From: Talaromyces rugulosus
Taxonomy: Eukaryota; Ascomycota; Eurotiomycetes; Eurotiales; Trichocomaceae
NCBI RefSeq assembly: GCF_013368755.1
Contig: NC_049564.1
Location: forward strand, 1,000,001 to 1,064,000
DNA: 64,000 nucleotides
Direction: 5' to 3'
In this document: in pieces, positions 45,222 through 57,787 of the stretch
Layout of the letters: every line of letters starts with the position of its first letter
Position numbering within the stretch: position 1 is the first letter of the stretch
Notes under the pieces: model-generated
What the model was told of the DNA's origin: nothing
Database searches by the model: none
Seen by the model: the letters and a program-made list of their open reading frames with translations, nothing else
Translations under genes and position numbers: made by a program

Positions 45222-47331
45222 CTAGAAAATTGTCCCAAAGGTACCATCGGTGAGAATTGATTTTCGGCCGCCACGGCCATCTTCGACTGCTGGCTTGCGA
45301 TGTCTAATAGGTGTTAGTAGGAACCGACATGAGAGTGTGAAACATCACTTACCGGAATGTGAATCCAACAAAGAGGCCCTTGCTCATCTTCTCTTCGCGT
45401 TCTTCCATCTCCTCCAAGGCCTTGTGCTTGTCTTGTACTTCTTTGTACTTGGCCATATCTGCTTCATTGGTGAAGTCATCAAAATAACCAGCATCTGTTT
45501 CTGAGTCCAGCTCAGGTACGAACGGCGCCGGTCGATCACGGAGCTTGTTGAAGTCGACCTCGGCAAAGTACTCATGGCTGTGAACTTGCTGGATGCTCCT
45601 TAGACGGGTTTCTTTAGAAGCTACCAGGCGTGTGATCAGATCCCAGGTTCGACGGGACAAGAAATAGTTAGGATCTTCGTATTGTGGCTTGCGCAGAACC
45701 TTCTGCCACCGTTTCAGGTTCTGCCACGTCTCGTCGGTGGTGGAACCAGCAAACGGAGGGTACCCTGCCAATGCTTCAAATAGCATGCATCCCAAGCTCC
45801 AGTAGTCCACGGTGAAGTCATAATCTTCGGATTTCAAAACCTCAGGTGCCATGTAATCGGGAGATCCCACGATTGAGTTGGCGTAGTTAACATCTCGTTC
45901 TCTCAGCGAGCGATAACCTTCACGTCGCTCTGCTGCGGTCCGCTGTTCCATGGGACGTCCGAACGGAACGGGTGTGTTCCCGACCTCCTCCAACTTAATT
46001 CGCATGGACTCGATCTTACCAGGGTTGAGCATTCCAGCCGCCAGGCCGAAATCGGTCAGCTTGACGTGTCCAGTGCCATCAATCAAGAAGTTTTCTGGCT
46101 TCAGATCTCGGTGAATATATCCTAGACTATGCAGGGCATCAACACAGCTAAACATTTCAGCTATGTAAAATCGCGCATGACGGTTGTGCAATACTCCTGT
46201 GTTGTTGAGTAATGTCCGAAAGTCACCGCCAGGAACGTATTCCATGGCGAGATAAATCTGGTTATCGTCTTGGAAGGCATATAGGAGCTTGACAAGCCAT
46301 TCACTCTTCGCGGCAGTCAAGATATCTCGTTCCGTTAAAATATGGCGAATTTCATCGAGCTTGAATAGAAGTTTCTTGTTCATAATCTTCAAGGCGCAAA
46401 CCTCGCGTGTATCCTTCTTCTGCGCAAGATAGACCTGTCCATATCCTCCCTGGCCGACCTGTGTAAGGATTTGGAAATCACCCTGGCGAAGGCGGGTTCG
46501 TCGTCTGCGAAGATTGGCACGCTCGCGACCGAGATACTTCTGAAGGGCGGGCTCGTATACTTCAATGTCAGTCTCTGGAGGAGCAGGGTAGGCAGCCTTG
46601 AACTGGTTGTACCGATTCTGGCGGTTGTGGACGTAGCTAAGAGTATCGAAGTAGTGATCAAGGAAGTCTATATCCACATTAGCTTTTGCAATTTGGTATA
46701 GAAATACTAACGGATAAAAACAATCCAGCAGAGATAACTTACAGAGCTGAGTGACATTCGCTAGGCGTTTGACTTTCGGCGATTGAAGCTTCTGGATCTC
46801 TGCCGGAGTTAGCCCTTGGGTTGGTTGAACCTGGGGCTTCCGAGCAGTCTCCGCCTCTCGTTGCTGATATGGCTGCAATCTTGATGTCGCAGCTGACGAG
46901 TTTGCATTCAAACCCAGGTCCTTGCCAAGTCGCGGGAAATTTGGCGGCGCGTTTTCCTTATTCGATCGACGAGTCGGGCTACCAGGGGCCTGGTGAACAT
47001 CATTGTGGACGACGCTGCCATTGAAACCGTCAATTACTGAGAGCCCTTTGCCTGGCGAGCCTGGAGCACCAAAGGCAGACTTGGTTGGCGACGATGGAGC
47101 TAGCTTCATGGCCTTCTCAAACACGCCGGGCAGGGTCAGCGCGCCCGGGGGCATTCTGTTCTTGCTGGGACTGCCAGTTGGTGTCTGGACAGGACTCATA
47201 AAGTCATTCTGGCTGTGTGTTGGTGTTGTCGGCCGGTCGTAGTTCTCGTGGCTGGCGCGTGTGTGCAGTAGCGGGGGAGGGTTGGGCAGCTGGAGAGGAC
47301 TGGGCCTCGCAGCCGGGTCTCGAGCAGCCAT
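45222..47331 (-). CDS. sidB: NDR/LATS-family Ser/Thr kinase, Sid2/SidB (661 aa)
   Basis: Terminal kinase of the septation initiation network; Sid2/SidB with its Mob1 partner triggers septum formation. Exons are 47331-46743, 46667-45353 and 45303-45222. The N terminus (about 1-190) is Pro/Ser-rich and disordered, with LTPAEIQKLQSPKVKRLANV before the Mob-binding helices (VHNRQNRYNQF). The kinase domain starts ILTQVGQGGYGQVYLAQ, with HRDLKPENFLIDG, DFGLAAGML and GSPDYMAPEVL. An insert between DFG and APE is NDR-typical. The C terminus ends with the hydrophobic motif FVGFTFRHRK and DGTFGTIF. The first intron is 75 nt and lacks stops, so its removal was decided by homology: splicing restores QLYFLDHYFDTL. 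Confidence 0.92.
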
Positions 47332-48221
47332 CGTGCGAAAGTCCGGCGTCGAGATGATGAGGACGTAGTAGGGAGCAGTGGTATATGTCTGTGTTATGTC
47401 TCGATTGAAGGACGATGCAAGTCGATGGCGGGGGGGATGTCTGCCACTATCACCACTAGACGATGACGACTCGGCACTGTGTCAGCGATTTCGCGAATAA
47501 ACGAAGGGCAAGAAACAGCCGTACAGATGGAACTGAAGAAGACACAAAATGATCCACGACGAATGATGCAGAAAGAGAGAAAAGGGTGTTTCAGCTGGGA
47601 CTGGTGTGTTGCGTTGATCCCGGCCGCGCGGGCTGCAGCTGCAATGGACGAGCCCCTCGGCGGTTGCCGTGGAAACAATCACCCGTGTTTAATAACATCA
47701 GCCAGCCTTGCCGCCTTAGTCTGGCTTAGAGCGCCCCTCTCCTTGCTCGATATTTACTATATTGATGTCAGAATGGAGCTGTTGGTCTGGGGCGTATGCG
47801 TCTCATAGATCGATCGGCCGTGGTGGAGTCCAACAACAAGCCCACTTGTTTGTTTACACTTTGTGGCGGTGCACACAGTCTGAAAAACAGGTTTCCAGAG
47901 ACTTTGGGTACGGTTTGTGTCCTTTTATTATTTTGTTTCTAGCGCAGAATATTGGTTAGTTGTGGAATGTTTTAATGTCAATTAAATGCCAGCTTGTTGG
48001 GATGGGCATGAAGCCTAACAAAATCGTTACTACGTTAGACCTATCTAGACGCTAATTTCAGGCTGGTTAATGTTGAAATGTCGAATGTGACTGATAATCC
48101 AGTTTCAGCCTATGCAGCCACCGGGTTTCGGATTAAAAACAGTCTAAAGCCTCAACTAATGTGCTCCAGTGGAGTCACCTGGTACGTATCATTCAAAGTC
48201 CCCATATCCTCTCTAATCGTC
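47332..48221. other. Intergenic region
   Basis: About 890 bp between the kinase start and the cupin 3' end, holding the kinase promoter. No gene was seen. Confidence 0.5.
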
Positions 48222-48792
48222 TTAAGCAGCACCTTCTTTACGCTGGCCAGTCTGCAAGAGGAAAAAGAAAACACGTTAGCTATGCTGCGGTAATTGAAAA
48301 AGAGCGCGAAGAAAAAGCATACGTAGAAAGCCAAGCCATAAGATGGTGTGCTAAAGGTAATCTTGGACCCCTTGGGGAAGTAAAACACATCACCAGGCTT
48401 GGCAGTGACCTTTTGGCCAGTCTCATCGGAAATCTCGAATTCGCCTTCCAAAATGATCTTCATTTCGTGGTAAGTGTATTCGTAGACGAGCGGAGTTCCC
48501 TTTTCGAGGCGATAGAGGCCGCATGAGACAGGCTTTTCGGCATCGTTTTTCTCACTGAAAACGTTTTACATCACTGTCAGCATTTCTTTCTTTTCTTTAT
48601 GTATCAGACACAAAGTCGTGCTTCGTACCTAGTAGCAATATCCCCTAGAAAAGCGTTGTCGTTGGCAATCAGAGGAGGCTTAAAGGTACTCTGGGCCTTT
48701 TCAAAGTAGTTCATCGCGATAGGAGTAGCCATCTTGCTTTCCTTAACCGAAGGTGACTTTTTCTCAGTGACTTTGCTTAAGAAGGAACCCAT
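48222..48792 (-). CDS. Cupin-domain protein, EutQ/RmlC-like (141 aa)
   Basis: Small single-domain cupin of unknown substrate. Exons are 48792-48629, 48554-48323 and 48251-48222. After a Lys/Ser-rich start, the barrel shows YEYTYHEMKIILEGEFEISD (cupin motif 1 with His and Glu) and TAKPGDVFYFPKGSKITF (motif 2, G-D-x-x-x-x-P-x-G). The protein ends LAFYTGQRKEGAA after a short last exon. Motif 1 has one His and two Glu, so metal binding is plausible. Many fungal relatives are annotated only as cupin or ethanolamine-utilisation-like. Confidence 0.85.
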
Positions 48793-51056
48793 TGTTCTCG
48801 ATTGTGCTAATTAAGTCTTATAGCAGATGCTGAGTAGTGTCTAGGAATTGAATTCTATATAAATCCAAATTTAAAAGAGAGACAGGGAGAGACTGTGCTA
48901 CGACAAGAGGCTACTGACAAAAAGGCTATGAAATCCGAATTGCCTTTGTATTGGGGTCTATCCTTTTTCCAGATACTAAGTTGAGCACGGGTAGGCCGAA
49001 TCTTAAGATAACAAAAACAGACATAGAAACACCTCTGATAGAGCAATGCGGAGAAGAAAAAAGGAGAATACCTCATACAAAAAGGTCAATTTGCTAATCA
49101 TTCAGACAGTTCTTCAATCGCCCAAGATAAACAACCCTCCTCTCTATGGCCAGGACACATACGAAAATTGAATAATTATCTGTCGTCATAACAGAGGATT
49201 TGATAAATATACCTTATAAGGGAAACTGGTTCCTGTTAAGAACACTCTCTTCTTCCCCTCACGAAACAAATTGGGGTAATATGATCAGTCATGGCGCGGG
49301 TCCCTAGCCTGAGGTCTATCATAGATCAGCAGTCAACCCCAATTATTTAAAAAGCTAAAATATCACTTATCTGCTGCTGGAGACTCTCAATCCCGTTCTG
49401 TTCATTGGTGCAAAACGCTCTTGTGAGGAGGAGGGATAGATTTTCCTATTTGGGAAGGCGATGCTTCCCCCCCGCAAACATTTACCGCAAACGGATTAGC
49501 GGGCTTCTTACCCTAATTCGTGCTCCTACAGGATGACGATTGAAGCCAGGCTGTATGAATACTCGCCTGCTTTTGCTATCGGTTCGTTGACCGATGAAGT
49601 TTCTGCGCTCTCTACCTTCGTGGCGTCAAAGGTTAGACAGAGGTCTCCCTACCAGCGAAAGCTAACAATTGTACATAGTCGAGAAGGTGGTCAAGCATTT
49701 AGTATTATCTATCACCTTCGGTCCCATAGCCTATTAAATGGAAATACATCACACGCTTATCCAGCCTTGAGGAACCAGGTATCTCAACGTAATAGAATTA
49801 CGTTACCTGATCAGTAAACCACCAATCTGCATTCACTCCTCCCTATGCTTCGAATCCGATGACGTTACCACCCTCAACCAAAAAATTCGATACTCCCCAA
49901 AAACAACACTCCTTCCTCATCTTTACCCAATACTGCACTTTATTCCATGTTTTTTTTTCATATTAATCTTGTTTTTTTTCTCTCTACGATCTTCGGTACT
50001 TTGTTAGCAGTTTTTTCCCGATTTGGTGTGGCTTGCCTGTGTTCTCTGTTCTGTTTTTTCTACTAAACTATATGCGTAGTTAAATAAGCACGTTATTATT
50101 ATTTTTTGCTTTCTTACCGCGGCTAGCTAGCTAAGCACAAAGCCCCAAGTGGCCTTTTGAGGGGTCGATACGAACCAACAACGAGCTTCTTGCTCTCTCT
50201 CTCTCTCTCTCTCTCTCATGATTCAAGGAAATAAAATAAGCGAACGGCTCAAATAAATCGCGCTCAGATAATTGAAACCATCTTCCTAGTATAAAGTCTC
50301 ATCGATACTTCCACTTCATCTCCTCTTTTTTTCTTCCTCCTCCCCGCAGGACACTCAACACGGCAAAAACGTCCAAAGCAACGACCAAAGCAACCATCAA
50401 CATCAAAACCATACAACAAGTGACAGACATCGCATGACAAGTCAACAAATGCAGAACATCATCACAACTACCATTGTGTCCGGCCTGTTCCCCGCAGAAC
50501 GAACAAGAAACTTCCAAGGCGGCACCACCAACTAAAGCACTACCAACTAACCCGGCGTACTTTTTTTTCTCACGGTATTTTCACAAAGCCAAACGAAGAA
50601 AACAGAAAAAGTTACGACTCTCTCAACCTGGTCATTTTAAATCAACTGGACATTTTGTATTACCAATACCAGAATTATCCATCCCATTTCCGCCAGGCCG
50701 TAGCAGTGTCCAAAAACACAGAAAACAAGAACAGAAAAGCAAAAGCCCAACGCGAGAAAAAAAACAACAACAGCAGAATAATCCCCGGAACAGTAAGGCT
50801 TCGCTTCAAAGCTCCATGTCCAAGGAAAAACATATACAAAGACACCCGCGCTAATGAAATGCTTAAGAATCCAATCATCAAGTTTTGCTCGTAAACCGGA
50901 GTAGCCACAAAAGCCCTGCTGTCCAAAAGCGCCAAGGAAGAGAAAGCACAGAAAATAAAATCGCCTGCAAGTCGAAACAAAAGAAATTGAAAAAAGAAAA
51001 TAAGGAGTGGCCAATTATTCTACGAAAGCGACAAATAATACAACCAAAGAAAAAAG
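48793..51056. other. Large intergenic region with CT repeat and A-rich leader
   Basis: About 2.26 kb. It contains a CT microsatellite at 50193-50217 and a T-rich block near 49930-49980. From 50480 to 51056 the plus strand is very A-rich and could be a long leader for the small ORF at 51057. Several overlapping ORFs of low complexity exist here but none reads as protein. Confidence 0.5.
50193..50217. repeat. CT microsatellite
   Basis: Uninterrupted CT dinucleotide repeat, about 12 units. Confidence 0.95.
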
Positions 51057-51305
51057 ATGCCCACGGTTGCGATGACGAGTGAGCTCGAGCAGTATGTCGA
51101 CTCACTGCGCTCATATCTCAGGGAGAATCCCGATGTCGATAAATCGATAAACCGCCCGCAAAAAGACTACAACCCAGGAAAAACGCCGCCCAAGGCCGGG
51201 GCTGCACATGATGGGACCCGACTTGCGAGACCCAAGGTTGTCGAAACCAATGTTAACCATCAGCCTATGAAGATGGCACCTGTCGTTTCAACCCAGAAGA
51301 ACTAA
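51057..51305 (+). CDS. Possible small protein (82 aa), unknown
   Basis: An ATG-started frame with hydrophilic, fairly protein-like content (ELEQYVDSLRSYLRENPDVD, then Lys/Pro-rich), with no motif I recognise. It lies after a long A-rich stretch that could be its leader. Its last 18 nt overlap the final exon of the Zn2Cys6 regulator on the other strand. It could equally be a chance ORF. Confidence 0.35.
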   Translation: MPTVAMTSELEQYVDSLRSYLRENPDVDKSINRPQKDYNPGKTPPKAGAAHDGTRLARPKVVETNVNHQPMKMAPVVSTQKN

Positions 51306-53792
51306 ACAGACTCGTGTCTTAGTTGATAGGAATATAAACAAGATTTTGCATGAGAGTTCTTACCTTCCCAATCCCAATCTTTCATGACGCCCACCCAGTG
51401 GTGTCTTCCCCGTACTGTCTGCTCAAAGTTGAGTTCTTCAACGGTAGAGAATGTAGAGACAACTCTTGTACCCATCAAAGTCGCAGGTATATCCTCTAAA
51501 CAGAGGCCATTCTGGGCACCGGGGCGCGATACTGCAATCGGTTCCCCCCGGTCAAGAGATCTTGTTCGTCCTCTCTCCGCTCTAGCTAAATCGCGCCTAC
51601 GCCAGACTTCACGAATGACGTCGACACAACGGTCGATGTTACCAATTTTCAGGCGATTCTGCATCATCTGCCATCGATCCATAATCCAGCCTCGGTCCTC
51701 TTCGTTTTCAAACTCACAGCTTGCTGCAAAAAGAGGGAATATGTGGACAATATTGGTCCGAGAAGTCAAAGGTACAGTAGCTAAAAACTTCAACGTATTA
51801 TCTGCTAGCTCTGCGGATGATGGGGACGGGATCTCCGGCACAGCTTGATGAAGGTACAAAAGCACTGCCCATCTATATGCATATGCCGTCTGAATGCTGT
51901 CTTGGAGTTCAGAGTGAGGATCATCCGGAGGGTTAAAATGCGTGGGCAAATCCCATTGGTCAATTGCATTCTTTAACTCTCTAGCCTGGGAAATGATCAC
52001 GAAAGAATTCTTCTCGCTTTTTCTTACTCGCTGGATGAGATTCGCCACCTGGCCAATTAAAGGAAACAGAGTCGTTGCACAACCCATAAGAGGATCGACG
52101 TCATGGATGCCATTCGTAGGAAGGGAAAATGGCACGCCGCCCAGTTCCTCTTTATCGCCCTCATCTACCGACGTCAGCCGAGCAATGACATCCATATATA
52201 ACCAGGTATTATATAAAAAGCGAAGCCTTGCACGCTCGTCGGCTGGGGTGTGGCGGCGTAGCCTGTTTCTAAGCGTCTGACGCATGAGAGCCTTGGCCCC
52301 TTTTAAATGTAATATTCCCGTCGAGGTCTGTTGATCCCATGATTCTGCAAAAGCCAAGGATAATGTGGTTGCCAAGGCCGCATCTGTTTGCATTTGAACC
52401 ATTCCTTGCACCATGTAATTAATGCTTTTCCGCATGTGGTCCATGCCAAAGACCCGCATTGACGAGTTCTCGTTGGAGGAGTGAAATGCAGCCATGGCAA
52501 AAACAGCGTGGCACAAGGCAGGGGACTCTTTGGCCATTGGCCAGATATACGTTCTCCATGGATTTTCTGTCAATCCATCTTTCACCGAGAGAATACCGCA
52601 AGTTAAGCGATCGAAACGAATTATTAGACCCTCCTCACTTCCAGGAAGTTGCTTTGGTTGCTGTAGGAGCTTGGTCATTATTGGTAGATTTGTTGCAGAG
52701 CCCATAGTGGTGGAGAAGAGTGGTGGGTCTTGGACCGGCCACAGCTGAAGATCTGTTTCTGACTGGCGGACTATATCTTCGATTTCATTATTGCCATCCT
52801 CCAGTATAGACGAGAAGCTTGGCTCTTCGCCGGCTAGGGTCATGCCAGGGTGTTCTAATTCGAGAGGTAGTGAATGAGATAGGGGAGTAAAGTCCGAATC
52901 GGACAGCATGAACCCCGAGACTTCCATTTCAGTGGTCTCTGGGATTATAGGCACACCGAAAGTGTCCAGCAAGTCTTCACAAAAGGAAATCGAGGGGGTG
53001 TGGTTCATTATAGGAGTATTATTAGTATTAATCGGGGTATTTTGAAAAGATATCTCCTCAGGGAAGGTATCTCTGGTCGGAGAGAATTGCCAGCCTTGTC
53101 CAGGTGGAATATTCACTGGCAAGGTAGGCGCCGAAGTTCTCCTGGCTGCCTTGCGTGGCGGCGGAGAGGCGCTCTCCTGTAGTGTCGAATCCGGGGGAGG
53201 AGATGCTAATATATTTGTCAGTCCAAAATTGTTCTTCCCTAGAGAAACGGCTTTTTGGTACCTTTCTTTTTGGGAACAACTTTGGCAGGAGCCATGGTCT
53301 CCTCGAACGGGCGCCATTTGAAGTCTTTTTTGTAACCACCACATGTTACATTACGTCTTTGACATTGCTGGCAGCTGTGACAGTAATATTAGCCCATCAG
53401 GTCCATGACGTCTGTGTGAATGCGTGGTCTATTAACCTCGGCTTAGTTTCGTCACATTTCAGGCGCTTTGCTTTACAGGTGGTACAGCCTGTGTTATTTA
53501 GCCTGTGTCACGTTGGGATAGATGAATAACTCTCAGGCGCTCTATCCGGCCCCGAAAAATAAGGATACCCACCGTTTCGGCTTTTAGACTGCTTAGGCCG
53601 CTGCGCAGGGTCTGTGTGGAGGTCCTTCGCGGGGCACTTCTTTGCTGGAGATGGTCTGCCGTGTTGTTGTTGTGGTCGTTGCTCTTGTTGTTGTTGTTGT
53701 TGTTGTATGTTGTTCGACTTGGGCCTAGCGGTGGAGCGAGGAGGGGGCGGGTCTAGAATGGCGGACGGCGAGGGGATTCTTATTGCATCCAT
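51288..53792 (-). CDS. Zn2Cys6 transcription factor with fungal-specific TF domain (746 aa)
   Basis: Binuclear zinc-cluster regulator, nuclear. Five exons: 53792-53573, 53488-53437, 53374-53262, 53205-51364 and 51301-51288 (747 codons). The zinc cluster, near residues 75-103, is assembled over three exons: CTTCKAKRLKC, DETKPSC, QQCQRRNVTC, a perfect C-x2-C-x6-C-x6-C-x2-C-x6-C. A Gln-rich stretch (IQQQQQQQEQRPQQQ) and Pro-rich segments precede it; SPPPRKAARRTS is a likely nuclear localisation signal. The long C-terminal part is the fungal-specific TF domain, with TGILHLKGAKALMRQTL. The last exon of 14 nt gives the ending DWEVLLG seen in this family; without that splice the frame would run to 51302. 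Targets are unknown. Confidence 0.85.
53688..53705 (-). repeat. Gln-codon trinucleotide repeat inside regulator exon 1
   Basis: CAA/CAG repeat (read as ttg on the plus strand) coding about seven Gln residues. It is likely length-polymorphic. Confidence 0.85.
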
Positions 53793-55453
53793 GCCGGTCG
53801 AAAAACCGCATGTATGGTAGAGTCGGGGAGGATGCAACAGAAACGAACATAGCCAGGCGAGATAAGAGCGCACAAGAGATATTAAACCCAGAGCAGCGAG
53901 AAGACGGAGCGTGCAATGGCGCCGACAGGCAGTAGTAGACGACGACGGTCAGGGAGAGATAAGGGCCGGAAGTGGAGCGGACGGATTCTGATATACTCGA
54001 TGATCGACCGACCAACCAAGGATTGGCCCATGTGTCAAGCAGCAGCACCACGTACGTCTGCGAGGGGAGTGGTGGTGGTGCTAACAAACGCCTAGCAGTT
54101 GGTGATGCATATGCGGATGCAGGAAAGAAATCGCCGGCGGTATAAACAACGCGATGATCCCGACTGCTGGGATCAGTGAGATGACGGAGCACGAATTGAA
54201 AGAGAGAAATTAATAAAAAAGATAAAAAAGACACACCCCACGAGAGAGAAAGGGAAGAAAAACACGGCTTATCTCCTGGACCGACGGTGTGAGGGGGAAG
54301 CGCTGGGCAGCTGTGACGATAAGACCCGCTCCTGCCTGCTACGTAGTTATGCGGGGAGGGCAGGAGCGAGAAAGAGAGAGAGAGAGAGAGAGAAAAAAGC
54401 CACCCAGCAAGGCCGGTCACCTGATGGACGTGTCTCCTTCGCTCTCGGGCGCCGCAGCCAAATGGGAGCTCCGGATGCTTGCTGCACGGCTTCTCCTCAC
54501 CCCAACCCGGAAGCCATCGACACCTCCCGCGATGGCCAAAGCAGAGCCTATGTGGGGTAACAGAAAGAAAACAAAAAACAGCATCAGGAATCGCTCGCCC
54601 ACCGTGCCATTGAGCGCTGAGTTGTTCGCCCGCCGTTGCCGGTAACTAGCTAGTCGACTGCAATCCCTCGTGAGCTAAACTAGTGACTCCATCCAGTTCA
54701 CGCCTGACGGTATTCCGAGCCCAACCAGTGCGCTCCAAGAGAAAAGAAAATGCTCTACTAGCGAGCATAATGGACTATGCTGCTGACGTGGATCAGATCT
54801 CGACACTTGCTGCACGCGAGCTCTGTCGTTCCAGCTCAACAGGCCTATTGGCGGCAACGGAGAGAGTTTTGATTACATATGCGATGTTTCACTGGCCAGC
54901 TTCGTTGATTGCTTGGCTGTCAAAGCATCGATTTGGGTCTAGACCGGCACCTTTGTTCTGCAAAACACATATACCTACATGCTCCTGGATCGCTTGGTAG
55001 CGTCTGCCATGCTCTTATCGCTCGGTTACAGCTATATAACCAGTCCAATTCTGAATCGTGCTTGAAGTAGCCACCCTCTCGTGCACCGCGGAAAGATTCT
55101 GTGTCTCACAGGAGCAGGGGAATTGCACCCATCCCGACACCTCTAAGGATGGCCCGATGTGTTACACAATAAATTTTGGAATTTCGTCAACTTGAATGTC
55201 ATTTGTCGGCTTTTTGTCGCTGCGAATTGCCATTCAATGTCACATGGCCGTCCACTATTCGACTACGAGGTGTAAACGGAGAGACCAGAACTCCATACAT
55301 CGGCAATGTCAACAGCATTAAACTTTTTTGCCTGGGCTGAATATTAAACGTGACTATCAAGAACGAAAATGAATAGGAAGAACGGCTCGGCGCATGACTT
55401 TGGAAAGAGCAATTGAGAAAAACAGGAAGGTCGTGACGCCGTGCCAAACCATC
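53793..55453. other. Intergenic region with GA repeat
   Basis: About 1.66 kb between the Zn2Cys6 gene start and the glutamate decarboxylase end. It is purine/pyrimidine-biased, and a GA microsatellite lies at 54373-54393. Long open frames here (e.g. 53725-54420 minus) are low-complexity Ser/Leu text without family resemblance. Confidence 0.5.
54373..54393. repeat. GA microsatellite
   Basis: Perfect AG/GA dinucleotide repeat of about ten units in the promoter side of the regulator. Confidence 0.9.
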
Positions 55454-57339
55454 TTAACAAACGCTCTTGTGCACGCCCTGTCCCATTGACTTCATCCAAT
55501 TTTTCCCGCTATTTTGCTGTTCATGTGCCTTGGATTTACGCTGGTGACGTTCAATTCGCGTGTGATGTGCCTCAGTCTGCAAATTGGAGAGATCGACGGG
55601 ATCCGACTTAACCAGTCTCTCGGTTACAGCCACAATATCGCTTATCAGACGCTCAAGCAGGTCTGCACTCATGCTTTCTCGAATGACCACTCGCAGAATT
55701 TCAATCTCGTTTGCAGTCGGAGGCAGGGGGTAATCTAGAAATGTCAATTGATGGGACGCGTTGGAAAAGAATTCGAATCTGACTTACTAGGGATGATGTA
55801 CTGCTTAGCTCGAAGCAGGATGCTGACGCTCTCTTGCTTGACATGAGAATAGTCCTTTTGGAACTCGTCCGAGAAGTGGAACGCCACAACTGGGAGTCCA
55901 GCTGCATAGTCAGCAGATGTTTCGCCTGAGCTTGACCCAAGCACTACATCTTTCGCCGTCTTCGACTTTTTAATGGGCTGGTGAATGCTGCTGACGCATT
56001 TGAACCAGCCAGTGCGCTCAAGGGCCTTGCTAAGAAGACGGGCATTGGCAAGACAGTTTTCCATGATGTCTCGATATCCGTTGAATCCCAGATGGATAAA
56101 GTTGTAGTATTGGCCAATGACTGGGGCACCGGGCCGAGAAAAGTTCAGCGTGTACGACTCTTCTGTGCCTCCGAGGTAGTGCAGCTGGAAAATGAGGTCT
56201 TTGGGGAGATAGGATTCGTCTCGCCAGAGGACCCAGCCCAGTCCAGCGTACACTAATCCGAACTTGTGGCCAGAGGTGTTGATTGACTTGACTCTTGGGA
56301 GTTCAAAGTTCCTGGTGCGGTTAGTTTTAGCTATGATTCAGTATTACAGCTGGGTCTTACCATTTCTGACCGGCACCAGCGTATGTGAACGGGGCTATAA
56401 ATCCACCGCTCGCTCCGTCAATGTGGATGGGGATGTCATGGCCAGTTTCTTCCTCGTACTTGTCCAAAACCTTGGAGACTTCTTCCACGGGTTCAAAGTG
56501 GCCGGTATACGTCGAGCCTAAGATGACAAAGACACCAATGGTATTCTCGTCAATGTTTTTGCGGACCATGTCTGGGTCCAGAGCAAAGTTGCTCTTTTCC
56601 GAGACATCCAGGATGCGCGCCTCGACATCGAAATAGCATGCAAACTTCTCCAGTGCCACCTGGGCATTGGCGCCCATCAAGATGTTGGGACGTTGAGTAT
56701 CCTTTCCGGCTGCTCTTCGTTTCTCCTGCCAGCGACGCTGCATTGCCTTGCCTCCCAGCATAATAGCCTCGGAAGACCCAACCGTGGCGGACCCAATAGC
56801 CTTTTCATTGGGTTGTGCTCCCCACATGTTGGCAAGGATGGAGATGCACCGGGAGTGCATGGCCATGAGCGCAGGATATTCATCGGCATCGGCCAGGTTT
56901 TTGGCGATGTTCTCGGCCATCAGGACATTGGCTTGCCGTTCCATGTACGTTCCGACGAAGCTTTGTTTTCGATCAGCAATTTTGTTTTATCCCAATTCTG
57001 CTATTTTTCCTATGGGCAAAAGACACAACCCACCTAGCCAAATTCAAATTCGGTCTCCCGTCGAGATCCAACTCATCGCGCAGCAGCTGCGCAGCAACGT
57101 CGCCTGGAGCTCCATTCTGGGGCAAGCGGTACTTGGGGATAGATTCCTTGCTGGAATAGCGAGTCGAGTAAGGGGTCGTGCTGGCAACGGCGTTTTCGGT
57201 GTAGATGTTTGCTTTTACGTTTTTATCCGGAGTGGTTCTTAGTGTCTTGATGAGCTCATCGGGATCGATCTGCTTTCATCAGCTCTGGTTGTTCACGAGG
57301 GGTTGTAATGGTCTGACTTACACTGAGAGAGAGCACCAT
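55454..57339 (-). CDS. Glutamate decarboxylase (552 aa)
   Basis: PLP enzyme converting L-glutamate to GABA and CO2, first step of the GABA shunt, cytosolic. Five exons: 57339-57322 (MVLSLS), 57269-57034, 56960-56361, 56311-55788 and 55734-55454, totalling 553 codons. Family blocks are FVGTYMERQANVLMAENIAK, ATVGSSEAIMLGGKAMQRRW, HIDGASGGFIAPFTYAGAG with the cofactor-stacking His/Asp, and SINTSGHKFGLVYAGLGWVL with the Schiff-base Lys in SGHKFG. The C-terminal tail (about 480-552) is hydrophilic and basic (RIERHQRKSKAHEQQNSGKN) and may bind calmodulin or be regulatory, as in other eukaryotic GADs; that is inference. The 18-nt first exon was chosen because the downstream frame has no ATG before DPDELIKTLRT. 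Confidence 0.93.
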
Positions 57340-57787
57340 TTTGAGAGAGTCTTTATGAGCGGTTTGTTCCTTTTATATACTCAATTGCATGGAATTGAAT
57401 GTACTTGAGTGGTAGAAGTAAAGTGAAAAAACAAGCTTTTATTCTAGAACGTCGCGCAGAGGCTTGGTCGATTAAATACCCAGCGATGGATCTTGATCAT
57501 CTAGGAAAATAAAAAAACTAGTTGACAACGTCATGGTTTCCCCTCAATGGAAAGTCCATGTCAATTGTTTCTCTTCCAACCGCATCCGGGCGGGCGCGGC
57601 CTTGATGGATGACGTCGGGTTGGATACGTGACGTCACTACCACGCGGGTCCCTAATACTTGATATTTAGCATTAGAGCATCTTGGAACGTGTTTCTATAT
57701 TAATTTTATTTATTTTCTTTTAAGAGATGGATACGGTGATTGGGTTGGGTTGGGTTATGGTGATGACGTCTGGGTAGGTAGTGTAGG

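Noticed and set aside
46668..46742. Treating the kinase as one uninterrupted N-terminal frame
   Set aside because: The open 75 nt starts GTAAGT and ends ATATAG, and removing it restores QLYFLDHYF seen in Sid2-type kinases.
49533..49817. 94-codon plus-strand ORF
   Set aside because: No resemblance and isolated in intergenic DNA.
50474..50894. Overlapping ORFs in A-rich DNA
   Set aside because: Lys/Gln/Asn homopolymer content reflects base bias, not coding selection.
53725..54420. 231-codon open frame on the minus strand upstream of the Zn2Cys6 gene
   Set aside because: Ser/Leu-rich low-complexity text from purine-biased DNA, no family motif, overlaps the regulator's first exon region.
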